A DNA stretch of 64,000 nt from Streptomyces sp. CB02009 (GTDB lineage Bacteria > Actinomycetota > Actinomycetes > Streptomycetales > Streptomycetaceae). Both the position numbers and the translations under genes were made by a program. The stretch spans positions 326,594-390,593 of the forward strand of contig NZ_LIVV01000005.1 of assembly GCF_001905825.1 (NCBI RefSeq), written 5' to 3'. This document shows, in pieces, positions 42,642 to 53,000 of the stretch; the stretch's first letter is position 1, and each line of letters begins with the position of its first letter. The notes under the pieces are model-generated. The model worked only from the letters and a program-made list of their open reading frames with translations, was not told the DNA's origin and did not search any database.

Positions 42642-44464
42642 GTCAGGGCGTCGAGGTCCAGTCCGGTGGCGGTGCCGTCCCGCCAGGTCACGTGGAGGGT
42701 GTGGCCGGCGACCCGGACGGCCGCGAGGTCCGCGACCGGGGCCGGGCAGCCGGGCTCGGCGGTGAGCGAGGCGAGCGCGACGAAGAGGGCGGCCGGGCCG
42801 CTCGTCGCGCCGTGCAGGGCGAGGGTGCGGCTGCCGGGCCCCTGGAGGGTCTCCCCGGTGGGGAGTTCGGTGGCGGGCACGGCGGCTCCGCGGTCCTCGG
42901 CGTAGCCGTGCACCGGGTGCAGCTGCGCGTGCGGCCCCTCGGGGGTGGTGGCCCAGCCCGTCTGCCGTACCGGCGTCCCCTCCGGGGCGCCGAGGACCAG
43001 GTGGGCGCGGACCTCGGCGCGGCCGTGGGCGAGGGTCGCGGAGACGACCCGGACGCCGGGGCAGGGGGTGTGGCGGGAGGCGGCCCAGCCGGGGCCGGTG
43101 CCGGCCGGTGCGGCGGGTCCCCTGGTGGTCGGCCTGGCCTCGACGAGCAGCGCGAAGTGGTTGTCGGCGGGGGCCGGCCCGGTGGTGGGTCCCGTGCGGG
43201 TCGCGTACGCCAGGCGGGCGTAACCGGGGTCGTCCTCACCGGCGTCGGCACTGTGCACATGGTTGCTGCCGTGGTTGTGGAGGCGTACGAGGCCGTCGGC
43301 GGCGGTGGTCTGGACGAGCAGCCCGGCCGGGGCGAAGGGGCGGACGGTGTCGGCGCGTTCGGCCGGCAGGGGTTCCTCGCGGTCGGTCCAGGCGGGGTGG
43401 CCGGCGGGCAGGAGGAGGCCGAGGAAGCCCTTGGACGCCCAGTACGGGGAGCCGGGGCCCGAGTACTCCTGGACCAGGGGCGCGTACGGGCCGTGCCAGC
43501 CGAGCGTGAGGAGCCCGTCCGGGTCGGCGGCGCCGCGGTCGAGGAAGTACCGCACGGTCCCGGAGGCGAGGCGGCGGGTGGCGCCGGGGCTGAGCGGGGT
43601 GTGCCCGGTGAGGGTGCCGAGCCAGGGGGCGGCGGCCGCGGCGAAGCGGTAGATCAGGGAGCGCCCGTACGGGAGCGGGGCGCCGTCGGCGTCGAAGAGG
43701 TGGACGTAGTCGTCGAGGTGGGCGCGCAGACGGGGCCCGTACCGGTCGAGCAGCTCCCGGTCCCCGGCGAGGTGGGCGTGGAGGACCGGGTAGAAGTGCA
43801 GGGCCCAGGCGTTGTAGTGGTCGAAGGCGCGGTTGTCGCCGTCGCTGTACCAGCCGTGGCCGAGGTACCAGTCCTCGATCCGGGCGAGGGAGCGGTCGAC
43901 GGTGGCGGCGGCCCGGTCGGTGTCGACGCCCGCGTCCTGGAGGAAGCCGGCGACGGTGAGGCCGAAGAGCCACCAGTTGTTGTCGACGGGCGACGGGCCG
44001 AGGGCGGGGCGGAGCCAGTCGACGACCTGCTCGCGGGTGCGGTCGTCGAGCCGGTCCCAGAGCCAGGGGCGGGTGAGGCGGAGTCCGAGGGCGACGGAGG
44101 CCGCTTCGACGATCGCCTGGCGGGTGTCGGCGGTGAGGGGCCAGGACTCCTCGTCCGCGCGTCCGGGCTTCGCGGTCCCGGCGGCGAGCCCTTCCGCGTA
44201 CCGGTCGAGATGCCCGTGCGGGTCGTCGCCACGCGCGCCCGCGACCCGGAGGGCCGCGAGGAGGAAGGTGCGGGCCCAGCCCTCCAGGCCGTCGGAGCGG
44301 GCTCCGGACCAGCTGGGCCGGGGGCCCGGCAGGTCGATCAGTCCGTGCCGCGGGGAGGCGAACGGGCGTACCGCCAGGAGGAGTCGGTCGGCCGTGTCCT
44401 CCCAGTGGGCACGGGTCCAGCCGGTGTACGGGCTGAGCTCACGGTTCTCGGGCGGCGTGGGCAT
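42635..44464 (-). CDS. DUF2264 protein, probable glycan-processing enzyme
   Basis: The 609-residue protein matches DUF2264 as I recall it: RELSPYTGWTRAHWEDTADRLLLAVRP at the start, DGLEGWARTFL, then DNNWWLFGLTVAGFLQDAG (about 170), GHGWYSDGDNRAFDHYNAWALHFYP (about 205) and SKGFLGLLLPAGHP. The helical N-terminal half resembles an alpha/alpha toroid as in polysaccharide lyases and unsaturated glucuronyl hydrolases, with a beta-sandwich C-terminal half. No signal peptide is present, so it acts in the cytosol, fitting a step after import by the adjacent ABC system. The reaction is not known. It is divergent from the regulator gene across a shared operator. Confidence 0.85.
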   Translation of the reverse strand: MPTPPENRELSPYTGWTRAHWEDTADRLLLAVRPFASPRHGLIDLPGPRPSWSGARSDGLEGWARTFLLAALRVAGARGDDPHGHLDRYAEGLAAGTAKPGRADEESWPLTADTRQAIVEAASVALGLRLTRPWLWDRLDDRTREQVVDWLRPALGPSPVDNNWWLFGLTVAGFLQDAGVDTDRAAATVDRSLARIEDWYLGHGWYSDGDNRAFDHYNAWALHFYPVLHAHLAGDRELLDRYGPRLRAHLDDYVHLFDADGAPLPYGRSLIYRFAAAAAPWLGTLTGHTPLSPGATRRLASGTVRYFLDRGAADPDGLLTLGWHGPYAPLVQEYSGPGSPYWASKGFLGLLLPAGHPAWTDREEPLPAERADTVRPFAPAGLLVQTTAADGLVRLHNHGSNHVHSADAGEDDPGYARLAYATRTGPTTGPAPADNHFALLVEARPTTRGPAAPAGTGPGWAASRHTPCPGVRVVSATLAHGRAEVRAHLVLGAPEGTPVRQTGWATTPEGPHAQLHPVHGYAEDRGAAVPATELPTGETLQGPGSRTLALHGATSGPAALFVALASLTAEPGCPAPVADLAAVRVAGHTLHVTWRDGTATGLDLDALTG

Positions 44465-44541
44465 GATGCTCCCTGGGGCTCCCCGGAGGCTCGCCCGGGA
44501 AGGTTCTCGGGCTCCCCGCGGTGACGACTCCGTCGCCGGGA

Positions 44542-44570
44542 ATCCTGGACAGGCTCCGATCGAACGTCAA
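44542..44570 (-). promoter_or_regulatory. Promoter of the DUF2264 gene
   Basis: On the minus strand TTGACG (44570-44565) and CAGGAT (44547-44542) are 17 bases apart. The spacer holds TTCGATCGG, similar to the nearby operator half-site. The binding-protein gene has a promoter of the same form. Confidence 0.6.
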
Positions 44571-44582
44571 GAGAGTCGGAGC

Positions 44583-44614
44583 GAATGATCGAAATTTCTT
44601 CCGTTCGATCATTC
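44583..44614. promoter_or_regulatory. Inverted-repeat operator of the sugar locus
   Basis: GAATGATCGAA (44583-44593) and TTCGATCATTC (44604-44614) form a perfect 11-bp inverted repeat with a 10-base centre, between the divergent DUF2264 and regulator genes. TTCGATCAATC at 45800-45810, just before the binding-protein promoter, repeats one arm with one change. It is the likely site of the adjacent regulator. Confidence 0.7.
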
Positions 44615-44673
44615 AGGGGCCGTGTGTGATCTAAGGTCGGGGAACCACCACCACCGCGAGGGGGAACTGCGCC

Positions 44674-45771
44674 GTGCGCGAGAGTGCTGCCGAACGACAC
44701 GACCGACTGCTGGCCCTGGTGCGCGAGCGCGGCACCGCCCGCGTCGCCGAACTGGCCGAGCGGCTCGGGGTCTCCCCCGTCACCGCCCGCAGGGACGTCG
44801 AGCTCCTGGCCGGCCGGGGCCTGCTCGACCGGGTGCACGGCCAGGTGTCCTGGCCCGAGCGGCGGGGCGCCCCGGGGGGTGGACGGAACGGCGAGGGCCT
44901 GGTCCTCGGCCTGCTCGCGCCCTCCGCCACCTACTACTTCGCCGAGGTCATCCGGGGTGCGCACGAGGCGGCCGCCCGCGCCGGCGCCCGGCTCGTCCTG
45001 CGCGTCTCGGACTACCGGCCGGAGGAGGACAGGGCCCGCACCGAGGGGCTGCTCGCGGCCGGCGCCGAGGGCGTCCTCGTCGCCCCGGGCTGGCGGGGGC
45101 CCGAGGACCGGCGCGCGTACGGGGACTGGCTGGCCGAACTCCCCGTACCGGCCGTGCTCCTGGAGCGCAGGGCCGAACCCGGCAGCCCGCTGGACGGCCT
45201 CGACCGGGTCGCGTCCGACCACGCCCACGGCGTCCTGCTCGCCCTGCGCCACCTGCTCGCCCTCGGCCACGCGACCCCGCTGCTCGTGGCGCGCGGGGAC
45301 TCGCCGACCGCGCTCGCGGTGCGCGCCGGGTACGCCGAGGCGCTGGGCACCTTGGGCCTCGCGGAGCCCCGGCCGGTCATCGACTCCGTGCCGGCGGAGG
45401 CGGATCCGGCGGGCTTCGAGCGGGCGGTGCGGGCCCTGCACGAGGCGGTCGGGTCCGGCCTGGCGAGCGCGGCCCTGGTGCACAACGACGTGGACGCGAT
45501 CGAGATCGTGCAGCGCCTCGCCGAGCTGGGCGTACGCGTGCCGCAGGACCTGGCCCTGATCGCGTACGACGACGAGGTCGCCGCGCTGGCCGACACCCCG
45601 CTGACGGCGGTGGCGCCGCCGAAGCGGCAGGTGGGGCGGCACGCCACGGAACTCCTGGTGGAGCGGCTGACGGAGGGCGCGGACGAGGACGCGGCGCGGC
45701 GTCATCTGGGGCTGCTGCCGAGGCTGCGGGTCCGGGAGTCGTGCGGGGCCCGCACGACGTCCTCCGGCTGA
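44674..45771 (+). CDS. DeoR-type HTH / LacI-type sensor transcriptional regulator
   Basis: The 365-residue protein joins a DeoR-like helix-turn-helix (about 8-60; RLLALVRERGTARVAELAERLGVSPVTARRDVELL) to a LacI-type periplasmic-binding effector domain (about 75-350; LGLLAPSATYYFAEVIRGAHEAA, DRVASDHAHG, AYDDEVAALADTPLTAVAPPK). This hybrid is common for sugar-locus regulators in actinobacteria. It probably represses the divergent DUF2264 gene and the downstream transporter until the sugar binds. A possible -10 (TAAGGT, 44632-44637) lies just after the inverted repeat. Confidence 0.9.
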   Translation: MRESAAERHDRLLALVRERGTARVAELAERLGVSPVTARRDVELLAGRGLLDRVHGQVSWPERRGAPGGGRNGEGLVLGLLAPSATYYFAEVIRGAHEAAARAGARLVLRVSDYRPEEDRARTEGLLAAGAEGVLVAPGWRGPEDRRAYGDWLAELPVPAVLLERRAEPGSPLDGLDRVASDHAHGVLLALRHLLALGHATPLLVARGDSPTALAVRAGYAEALGTLGLAEPRPVIDSVPAEADPAGFERAVRALHEAVGSGLASAALVHNDVDAIEIVQRLAELGVRVPQDLALIAYDDEVAALADTPLTAVAPPKRQVGRHATELLVERLTEGADEDAARRHLGLLPRLRVRESCGARTTSSG

Positions 45772-45822
45772 GTTCGGGTCGACTCGCTTCTGATCTTTTT
45801 TCGATCAATCAATCTTTCGCTC

Positions 45823-45851
45823 TTGACTTCGGTCATGAACGGTCACAGGAT
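45823..45851 (+). promoter_or_regulatory. Promoter of the ABC-transporter operon
   Basis: TTGACT (45823-45828) and CAGGAT (45846-45851) are separated by 17 bases, 45 bases before the GTG of the binding-protein gene. Operator-like TTCGATCAATC and an inverted TGATC/GATCA pair lie 12-30 bases upstream. Confidence 0.65.
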
Positions 45852-45895
45852 CACGGCCACAACCTCCCCCGCCGCCGCCCTTCAGGAGTCGTGCC

Positions 45896-47224
45896 GTGAC
45901 CCGCAGTTGGAGCAGAACGTCCCGTGTCATAGCCGGCACCGCCACCGCCCTCGCCGTCCTCACGGCCTGCGGCGGCAGCGGTGACGACACAGCGAACAGC
46001 ACGGCGAACAAGCCGAACGGGCCCGTGACCATCACCTTCTGGGGCTGGGCCAAGGGCTCCAAGGACGTCGTCGACGCCTTCAACGCCTCCCACACCGACA
46101 TCCGGGTGAAGTTCGAGGAGATCCCCTCCGGCACCGCCGGCGGCTACGCCAAGATCTCCAACGCCGTGAAGGCCGGCAACGCTCCCGACCTCGTCTCCAT
46201 CGAGTACTCCTCGCTCCCCGAGTTCGTGAGCTCCGGCGCCCTCCAGGACATCGGCGGCCAGTTCACCGAGGCCGACCGGGCCAAGCTGCTCCCGCAGACC
46301 GTCGAACTCACCACCCTCGGCGGCAAGTCCTGGGCCGTCCCCTTCGACGCCGCCCCGCAGGCCTTCTTCTACCGCAAGGACCTCTTCGCGAAGTACAAGG
46401 TCCAGGTCCCCACCACCTGGGACGAGTTCAAGAAGGCCGCCGAGCAGGTCAAGAAGGCCGACGCCAAGGCCCGTATCGCCACCTTCTTCCCCGACGACCC
46501 GACCACCTTCGAGGCCATGGCCTGGCAGGCCGGCGCCCAGTGGTTCAAGGCCGAGAACGACACCTGGAAGATCGACACCACCGACGCCGCCACCACCAAG
46601 GTCGCCGGCTACTGGCAGGGCCTCCTCGACGCCGGGCTCGTCCACAAGAACGCCTCCTTCAGCCCCGAGTGGACCGGCTCCCTCAAGAACGGCACCACCA
46701 TCGGCTACCTCGGCGCCTCCTGGGGCGCGGGCGTCCTCAAGGGCACCCTGCCCGAGCAGGACGGCAAGTGGGGCGTCGCCCCGATGCCCAGCTGGGACGG
46801 CAAGCCCGCCAGCGGCATGCTCGGCGGCACCTCCTTCGCCGTGACCAAGGACAGCAAGCAGCAGGCCGCGGCCGTCACCTTCGCCGAGTGGATGTCCACC
46901 ACCGAAGCCGGCGTGAAGGCCCGGATCGCCTCCGGCACCTCCTCCGCCTTCCCCGCCGCCACCGCGCTCCGCCCCGTCGCCAAGAAGGCCTTCGACGCGG
47001 GCTACTACGGCGGCCAGGACATCTACGCCCTCTTCGAGGCCGCGGGCTCCTCCATCAGCCCGAACTGGGCCTGGGGCCCGACCACCGGCACCACCAACAC
47101 CACCATCAAGGACCACTTCGGCAAGATCACCCAGGGCGGCCCGGGCATCGCCGACGCCGTCAAGGCCGGCCATGACGCCACCGTCGCCGAACTGACCAAG
47201 CGCGGCCTGAAGGTCGAGGGCTGA
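45896..47224 (+). CDS. Sugar-binding lipoprotein of an ABC transporter
   Basis: The 442-residue family 1 solute-binding protein has a lipoprotein signal (basic start, hydrophobic core, lipobox LTAC with Cys at about 25) and a mature part starting PVTITFWGWAKGSKDVVDAFNASH. It should bind a mono- or oligosaccharide outside the membrane and deliver it to the two permeases encoded next. GTG at 45896 has GGAG nine bases upstream. No ATPase gene follows; Streptomyces sugar importers of this class usually share the MsiK ATPase. Confidence 0.94.
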   Translation: MTRSWSRTSRVIAGTATALAVLTACGGSGDDTANSTANKPNGPVTITFWGWAKGSKDVVDAFNASHTDIRVKFEEIPSGTAGGYAKISNAVKAGNAPDLVSIEYSSLPEFVSSGALQDIGGQFTEADRAKLLPQTVELTTLGGKSWAVPFDAAPQAFFYRKDLFAKYKVQVPTTWDEFKKAAEQVKKADAKARIATFFPDDPTTFEAMAWQAGAQWFKAENDTWKIDTTDAATTKVAGYWQGLLDAGLVHKNASFSPEWTGSLKNGTTIGYLGASWGAGVLKGTLPEQDGKWGVAPMPSWDGKPASGMLGGTSFAVTKDSKQQAAAVTFAEWMSTTEAGVKARIASGTSSAFPAATALRPVAKKAFDAGYYGGQDIYALFEAAGSSISPNWAWGPTTGTTNTTIKDHFGKITQGGPGIADAVKAGHDATVAELTKRGLKVEG

Positions 47225-47228
47225 CCGG

Positions 47229-48128
47229 ATGAAGGCCCGCACCCGCGCCGCCACGATCCTGCTGACCCCCTTCTTCCTGCTGTTCACCGCGGTGATGGTG
47301 GTGCCGATCGGATACGCGGTCTGGCTCAGCCTCTTCACCGAGAAGCAGTCGGGACTGGGCTTCGGCGGCACCGAGACCGTCTTCACCGGCCTCGACAACT
47401 ACACCGCGGCGCTGGGTGACCGGGCCTTCCGCGAGGGCTTCGGCGTCCTGCTCGGATACTGCCTGCTCTACATCCCGCTGCTGCTCGCCGGAGCCCTCGG
47501 CCTCGCCCTCCTGCTCGACTCGGCGCTCGCCCGCGCCCGCCGCTTCTTCCAGCTCGCGCTGTTCCTGCCGCACGCCGTCCCCGGCATCATCGCCGCGCTG
47601 ATCTGGGTCTACCTCTACACACCCCAGCTCAGCCCGGTCGTCCAGGCCATGGAGGCCGGAGGCATCGGCTTCGACTTCTTCTCCCCCGAAGGCGCCCTGC
47701 CCTCCGTCGTCAACATCGCGCTGTGGGAGTGGCTGGGCTACAACATGGTCATCTTCTACGCGGCCCTCCAGGCCATCGACCGCTCCGTCCTCGAAGCGGC
47801 CACCGTCGACGGGGCCGGCGCCTGGCGCATCGCCTTCGCCGTCAAGATCCCGCTCGTCAAGGCCTCGCTCGCCATGGTCGCCCTCTTCACGATCATCGGC
47901 TCCCTCCAGCTCTTCACCGAGCCGCTCATCCTCAACAAGGGCACGGGCTCGGCCGTCACCTCCACCTGGACGCCGAACATGTACGCCTACACCGCGGCCT
48001 TCGACCGCAACGACTACGGACTCGCCGCCGCGGCGTCCGTACTCCTCGCCCTGACGGCGGCCCTGCTGTCGTTCGCGGTGACGCGGATGACGGGCCGCCG
48101 CAAGGCCGGGAAGGAGCGCACGGCATGA
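47229..48128 (+). CDS. Sugar ABC transporter permease, MalF type
   Basis: The 299-residue membrane protein has six predicted helices and the cytoplasmic EAA loop EAATVDGAGAWRIAFAVKIPLV (about 197-218), which docks to the ATPase. It begins 4 bases after the binding-protein stop and its TGA overlaps the next ATG, so the genes are cotranscribed and coupled. Confidence 0.94.
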   Translation: MKARTRAATILLTPFFLLFTAVMVVPIGYAVWLSLFTEKQSGLGFGGTETVFTGLDNYTAALGDRAFREGFGVLLGYCLLYIPLLLAGALGLALLLDSALARARRFFQLALFLPHAVPGIIAALIWVYLYTPQLSPVVQAMEAGGIGFDFFSPEGALPSVVNIALWEWLGYNMVIFYAALQAIDRSVLEAATVDGAGAWRIAFAVKIPLVKASLAMVALFTIIGSLQLFTEPLILNKGTGSAVTSTWTPNMYAYTAAFDRNDYGLAAAASVLLALTAALLSFAVTRMTGRRKAGKERTA

Positions 48129-48982
48129 CCGGCCGACCCCGCACCGGCTCCGTCTGGCTCTCCAAGGCGGCCGTCAACGGCGCCCTCGTCCTCGCCGTCG
48201 TCTACATGCTCTTCCCGCTGGTCTGGCTGCTGACCGCCGCCACCAAGGACGCCGGCGGACTGCTCGCCGGAAACGCCTTCTCCTTCGAGGGCTTCGACCT
48301 CGGCGGCAACCTCACCCGGCTCGCCGAGTACAACGACGGCATCTACTTCCACTGGTACGCCAACAGCCTGCTGTACGCCGGACTCGGCGCCCTCGCCTGC
48401 TCGTTCGTCAGCGTCGCCGCCGGATACGCCTTCCACGTCTACGACTTCCGGGGCAAGGAGCAGCTCTTCGGCCTCGTCCTCCTCGGCGTGCTCGTCCCCA
48501 CCACCGCGCTCGCCCTGCCGATGTACCTCCTGGCCAGCGAGGTCGGCGTCGTCAACACCTACTGGGCCGTGCTCGTCCCGGTCCTCGTCAACCCCTTCGG
48601 CGTCTACCTGTCCCGGGTCTTCTGCGCCGGCTACATCCCCGACGAGGCCCTGGAGGCGGCCCGTATCGACGGGGCGGGCGAGCTCCGCGTCTTCTGGTCC
48701 ATCGGCCTGCGCATGGTGATGCCCGGCTTCGTGACCGTCTTCCTCTTCCAGTTCACCGCCGTCTGGAACAACTTCTTCCTCCCCCTGGTGATGCTGTCGG
48801 ACCAGAAGCTCTACCCCCTGAGCCTCGGCCTGTACGCGTGGAACAGCAACGCCCACGCCGAACCCGACTTCTACCCCCTCGTCGTCACCGGATCCCTGCT
48901 CGCCGTCGTCCCCCTCGTCGTCGCCTTCGTCTCCCTCCAGCGCCACTGGAAGGCCGGTCTGACGGCCGGCAGCGTCAAGTGA
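48125..48982 (+). CDS. Sugar ABC transporter permease, MalG type
   Basis: The 285-residue second permease has six helices and the EAA loop EAARIDGAGELRVFWSIGLRMV (about 178-199). The ATG at 48125 overlaps the preceding stop (ATGA). The longer open frame upstream reads as an out-of-frame copy of the first permease gene and is not used. Together with the first permease it forms the channel of the importer. Confidence 0.94.
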   Translation: MTGRPRTGSVWLSKAAVNGALVLAVVYMLFPLVWLLTAATKDAGGLLAGNAFSFEGFDLGGNLTRLAEYNDGIYFHWYANSLLYAGLGALACSFVSVAAGYAFHVYDFRGKEQLFGLVLLGVLVPTTALALPMYLLASEVGVVNTYWAVLVPVLVNPFGVYLSRVFCAGYIPDEALEAARIDGAGELRVFWSIGLRMVMPGFVTVFLFQFTAVWNNFFLPLVMLSDQKLYPLSLGLYAWNSNAHAEPDFYPLVVTGSLLAVVPLVVAFVSLQRHWKAGLTAGSVK

Positions 48983-48999
48983 GGAGCACAGGTACCACG

Positions 49000-50022
49000 A
49001 TGCACCCGACCACCGACAACCGTCCCGCACTGCTGCTCGCGATGGGCGAGGGCGTGACCGAACGCCTCCTCACCGACACCCACCGCGGCCGCCTCGCCGC
49101 GCTCACCCGCACGGACCCGCGGCTGGTCGCCCACGACCTGACGTCCCGGGACCCGCGGACCGCCGGCGCGCTGGCCGAGGCCGAGATCCTCCTCACCTGC
49201 TGGGGAGCGACGCCCCTGACCACCGACGTCCTGGACCGCGCACCCCGCCTGCGGGCGGTCGTCCACGCGGCCGGCTCGGTCAAGCACCACATCACCGAGG
49301 CCTGCTGGGACCGCGGCCTGCGCGTCACCTCGGCCGCCGCGGCCAACGCGCTGCCGGTCGCCGAGTACACGCTCGCCGCGATCCTCTTCGCCGGGAAGCG
49401 GGTCCTCGGCTCGGCTCAGCGGTACGCCGAACTCCGCGCCGACCACTCCTGGCTCACCGAGTCCGCGACCTGGGGCAACTACCGCCGCACGGTCGGCATC
49501 GTGGGCGCGTCCCGGATCGGCCGCCGGGTCATCGACCTGCTGCGCCCCTTCGACATCGAGATCCTCCTGTACGACCCGTACGTCGACGTCCCGCCCCCCG
49601 GCACGGAACTGGTGACCGACCTCGACGAGCTGTGCGCCCGCAGCACCGTCGTCTCGGTCCACGCCCCCCAGCTCCCGTCCACGGCCCACATGATCGGCGC
49701 ACCCCAACTGGCGGCGATGCGCGACGGAACGACCCTGATCAACACGTCCCGGGGCTCCCTGATCGACGAGCGGGCCCTCCTCCCCCACCTGACCTCCGGC
49801 CGCCTCCACGCGACCCTGGACGTCACCGACCCGGAACTCCCGCCCCCCGACTCCCCCCTCTACACCCTCCCGAACGTCCTGCTCACCCCGCACGTGGCGG
49901 GCTCCCTGGGCAACGAACTCCACCGCATGGCGGACCAGGCGCTCGACGAGGTGGCGCGCTACACCCGGGGCGAACCGTTCGCGGAGGAGGTACGGGCGTC
50001 AGACCTCCAGCGCTCGGCGTAG
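49000..50022 (+). CDS. D-isomer-specific 2-hydroxyacid dehydrogenase
   Basis: The 340-residue NAD-dependent enzyme has the cofactor motif VGIVGASRIGRRVIDLL (about 163-179, GxSxxG variant), catalytic Arg in NTSRGSLID, Glu in LDVTDPELPP and His in LLTPHVAGS. It reduces or oxidises a 2-hydroxy acid. It lies 17 bases after the permease gene with GAGGAG as ribosome site, so it probably belongs to the sugar operon and may act on a product of the imported sugar, perhaps an aldonic or uronic acid derivative; that is a guess from context. Its last 24 bases overlap the end of the opposing NTPase gene. Confidence 0.9.
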   Translation: MHPTTDNRPALLLAMGEGVTERLLTDTHRGRLAALTRTDPRLVAHDLTSRDPRTAGALAEAEILLTCWGATPLTTDVLDRAPRLRAVVHAAGSVKHHITEACWDRGLRVTSAAAANALPVAEYTLAAILFAGKRVLGSAQRYAELRADHSWLTESATWGNYRRTVGIVGASRIGRRVIDLLRPFDIEILLYDPYVDVPPPGTELVTDLDELCARSTVVSVHAPQLPSTAHMIGAPQLAAMRDGTTLINTSRGSLIDERALLPHLTSGRLHATLDVTDPELPPPDSPLYTLPNVLLTPHVAGSLGNELHRMADQALDEVARYTRGEPFAEEVRASDLQRSA

Positions 50023-53000
50023 CCGGCCGGCCTCGGCGAGGACCAGGGGGACGGCGTCGGGCTCGTGGCGCAGCACGGCGGGCAGCGCCTCGTACCAGGG
50101 CCCCACGTGCAGGGCCAGCGCGGTGATCTCGCGGGCGCGGCCGGGGTCGGGGTGGGCCAGGGCCAGCACCGCGTAGGCCCCGGCCCGGGCGAGCCCGACG
50201 CGGGCGAGGCCGTCGAGAAGGACCTCGGCCCGCCCGTGCTCACCGGCGCGGGCCAGCTCCTCCGCGAGGTCGAGCCGCAGCGCGGCCGTCTCCTCGGTCA
50301 GCTCCGCCGTCGCCTCCGCCACCAGCGACTCCGCGGCGTCGAAGCCGCCCGCCGCGACCCACGCCCGCGCCACGAACGACACCTCGCGGCGCCCGTCGGC
50401 GAACCGGAGGTACGCCGACGCCTCCGCCAGCAGCTCCGCGGCCTGCTCCCGCCGCCCCAGGACCGTCTGCGCCCGCACCACGGCGGCCAGCGGCACCGCC
50501 GTGTACCGCAGGGTCCCGCGCGCGGCGGCCACCGCGCGGTCCAGCTCCAGGGCCGCCTCGCCGTCCCGGCCCTCCCCGTGCAGGGCCCGGGCGCGGTCCG
50601 CACGCCCCTGCACCTCCGCGACCGGGACCCCGGTCTCGGGCGCGGGCAGCAGGGGGCGCGGTACGCCGTCGACAGCCAGCCGCACGCAGCCGCGTCGCAC
50701 GGCCGGCCGGCCGAACTCCCGGATCAGCTCGTCGGGCCCCTCGGCGCCCCGGGCGCGGGCGATCAGCCCGACCAGGTACTCCCGCTGGTTGACGCGTGCT
50801 CCCCGGGACTGCAGCTCGGCCTCCTCGAACCGGCCCGTGGCGAGGAGGGCCCTGACGACCCGGAGGAGGTGCGGCTCCCGGTTCGTCCCCGCCGTCAGGC
50901 CGTCCGTGAGGAGCCGGGCGGGCGCGAGGTGCCCCGCCAGGGCCAGCGCCTCCGCCACGGCGGCCAGGACAGGGGCGACGTGCTCGTGCCGGGGCGCGCG
51001 GCTCGCCTCCTCCACCCGGCTGAGGAGTGCGGCGGCCCGCTCGCGGTGACCGGCCGCGGTGAGGGCGCGGGCGAGGCACACCTTCAGGCCCGCCCCCTGC
51101 GGATCGGTCACGTCCGGTTCGCTCGCGGCCAGTGCCTCGGCCTCCTCGACGTGCCCCGTCCTGACGAGGGCCCCGATGGCCGCCCGTACGGCGCGGGGAC
51201 GGCTGAACCGGTCGGTCAGCGCGGCGAGAACGGGACGGATCCTGTCGACGGCGTCCGCCTCCGCCCATGCCTCGACGAGTGCGGCGCGGGCGTGGCTGCG
51301 GCTGCTCTCCGAGACGAGCAGATCGAGCAGCCCCTCCGCCCGGTCCGGGTCCCCCCGCTCCGCCAGCGCCTTGACCAGGGCGAGGCGCATCGCCTCACCG
51401 TGCCGCGAGGTCCCGGGCTCCACGGCGAGCGCCTCGGCCCGCCCGGCGGCTCCGGCGGCCACGAGTGCGGTGATCAGCTCGGCGGCGAGCTCGCTCCCGC
51501 CGGCGGGGGCCTCGTCCTCCACGACGGCGAGCGCCTCGTCGACGAGCCGGCCGGGCCGGACCGGCTCCTGCGGATCGCCGTCGGCGGCGGCGCCCGGGGG
51601 CGGGGAGTCCTGGGCCGTACCCAGGGCCTCGGCGATCCGCAGCAGCCCCAGCATCTTCCCGAACCCCTGCTCCGACCGGGCGAGGGCGAGGGCCTCGGTC
51701 GCGCGGGACGATGCCGCGAGGGCGCCGCAGACGATCGCGTGGCCGAGGGCGCGGGTCCGGTCCTCCCGCACCTCCCGTACCGCCCCCAGAGCACGCCGGA
51801 AGTCGCCCGTGCCGCAGCGGAAGGCCACCAGGGCCAGCAGCGGACGACGGCGCAGGATCGGCCCCGCCAGCGCGTTCATGACCTCCTCCGCCCGGTCCGC
51901 GGCGCCGACGGCGAGCCAGGAGTCGCCGACGGCCCAGAGCGCGAAGGGCCGTTCCTGGCTCTGGTGTTCGGCGCGGGCCAGGGAGTCGGCCTCGTCCAGG
52001 AGGGCGTGGGCCCGTTCCCGCGGGCCGTCGGCGTGCAGCAGCTCGGCGACGGCGCACAGCGCCCGGATCCGGTTCGGCGGTGCGAGTCCGCGTGCGAGCG
52101 CCAGCGCGCGGTCCCGCTCGCCGAGCTCGGCCCAGGCGACGGGCAGTCCGGCGGGGACCTGGCCGTTGCGGTCCCGCAGCGCGGCCCGCCGCAGGGCGAG
52201 CCGCAGCAGCGCGGTGAGCAGGGCGGGGCGGTCGCCCCGCGCGAGCACCGCCTCCCCCGCCGCCTCGATCTCGGCGAGCGCCGCCCCGTCGCCGCCCGTG
52301 GCGGCGAGCAGCCGGTCGTGCCGTACCGCGTCGAGCGCGCAGTCCACCATCGCGTCCGGGTCTCCGGCCGCCCGCAGCATGGTGAACCAGCCGTGCAGCA
52401 GGTACGCGGGCGTGTCCGCCGGCCAGCCCCCGGCCCGTCGGCTCTCCGCCCAGCCGCGCAGGACCCCGCGCCACCGCTCCTGTTCGCGCGGGCCCAGCAT
52501 CTCCCGCGCCTGGACGACCAGTTCCTCGTGGGCGAGGAGATAGCCCTCGCCCCGGAGCGCGAACGTACGCCCCGGGCCGGTGCGCAGCAGGTCCCGCACC
52601 CGGTAGGGCACGTCTCCGGTCAGCTCCGCGAGGTCGTCCGCCGTCAGTCCGCCGCCCGAGGCGGTGACCAGCCCCAGGAGCTCGTACGGGAGACCTCCGG
52701 TCGCCAGCAGGTGCTTGAGCTCGCGCTCGGCCTCCGCCCTGATCGCGCGGGCCTGCGGGGAGGGCGGGAGGAGCCGTACGATCTCCGGGTTCCTCAGCGG
52801 ATGGTCCGGCCGTACGTCCGCCGGGAGCGGCGGGTTGAGCCGGCCGGAGACGACGACGGGGCCGGCGGCGGGCAGCAGGCTCGCGATCGAGCGGGCCTCA
52901 GGGCCCGTCGTCACGCCCCGGTCCTCGTCGAGGCCGTCGACGAGCAGGACCAGCCGTTCGCCGCGCGCGGCGCAGGCCCGGGAGGCCTCGCCGTACAGGC

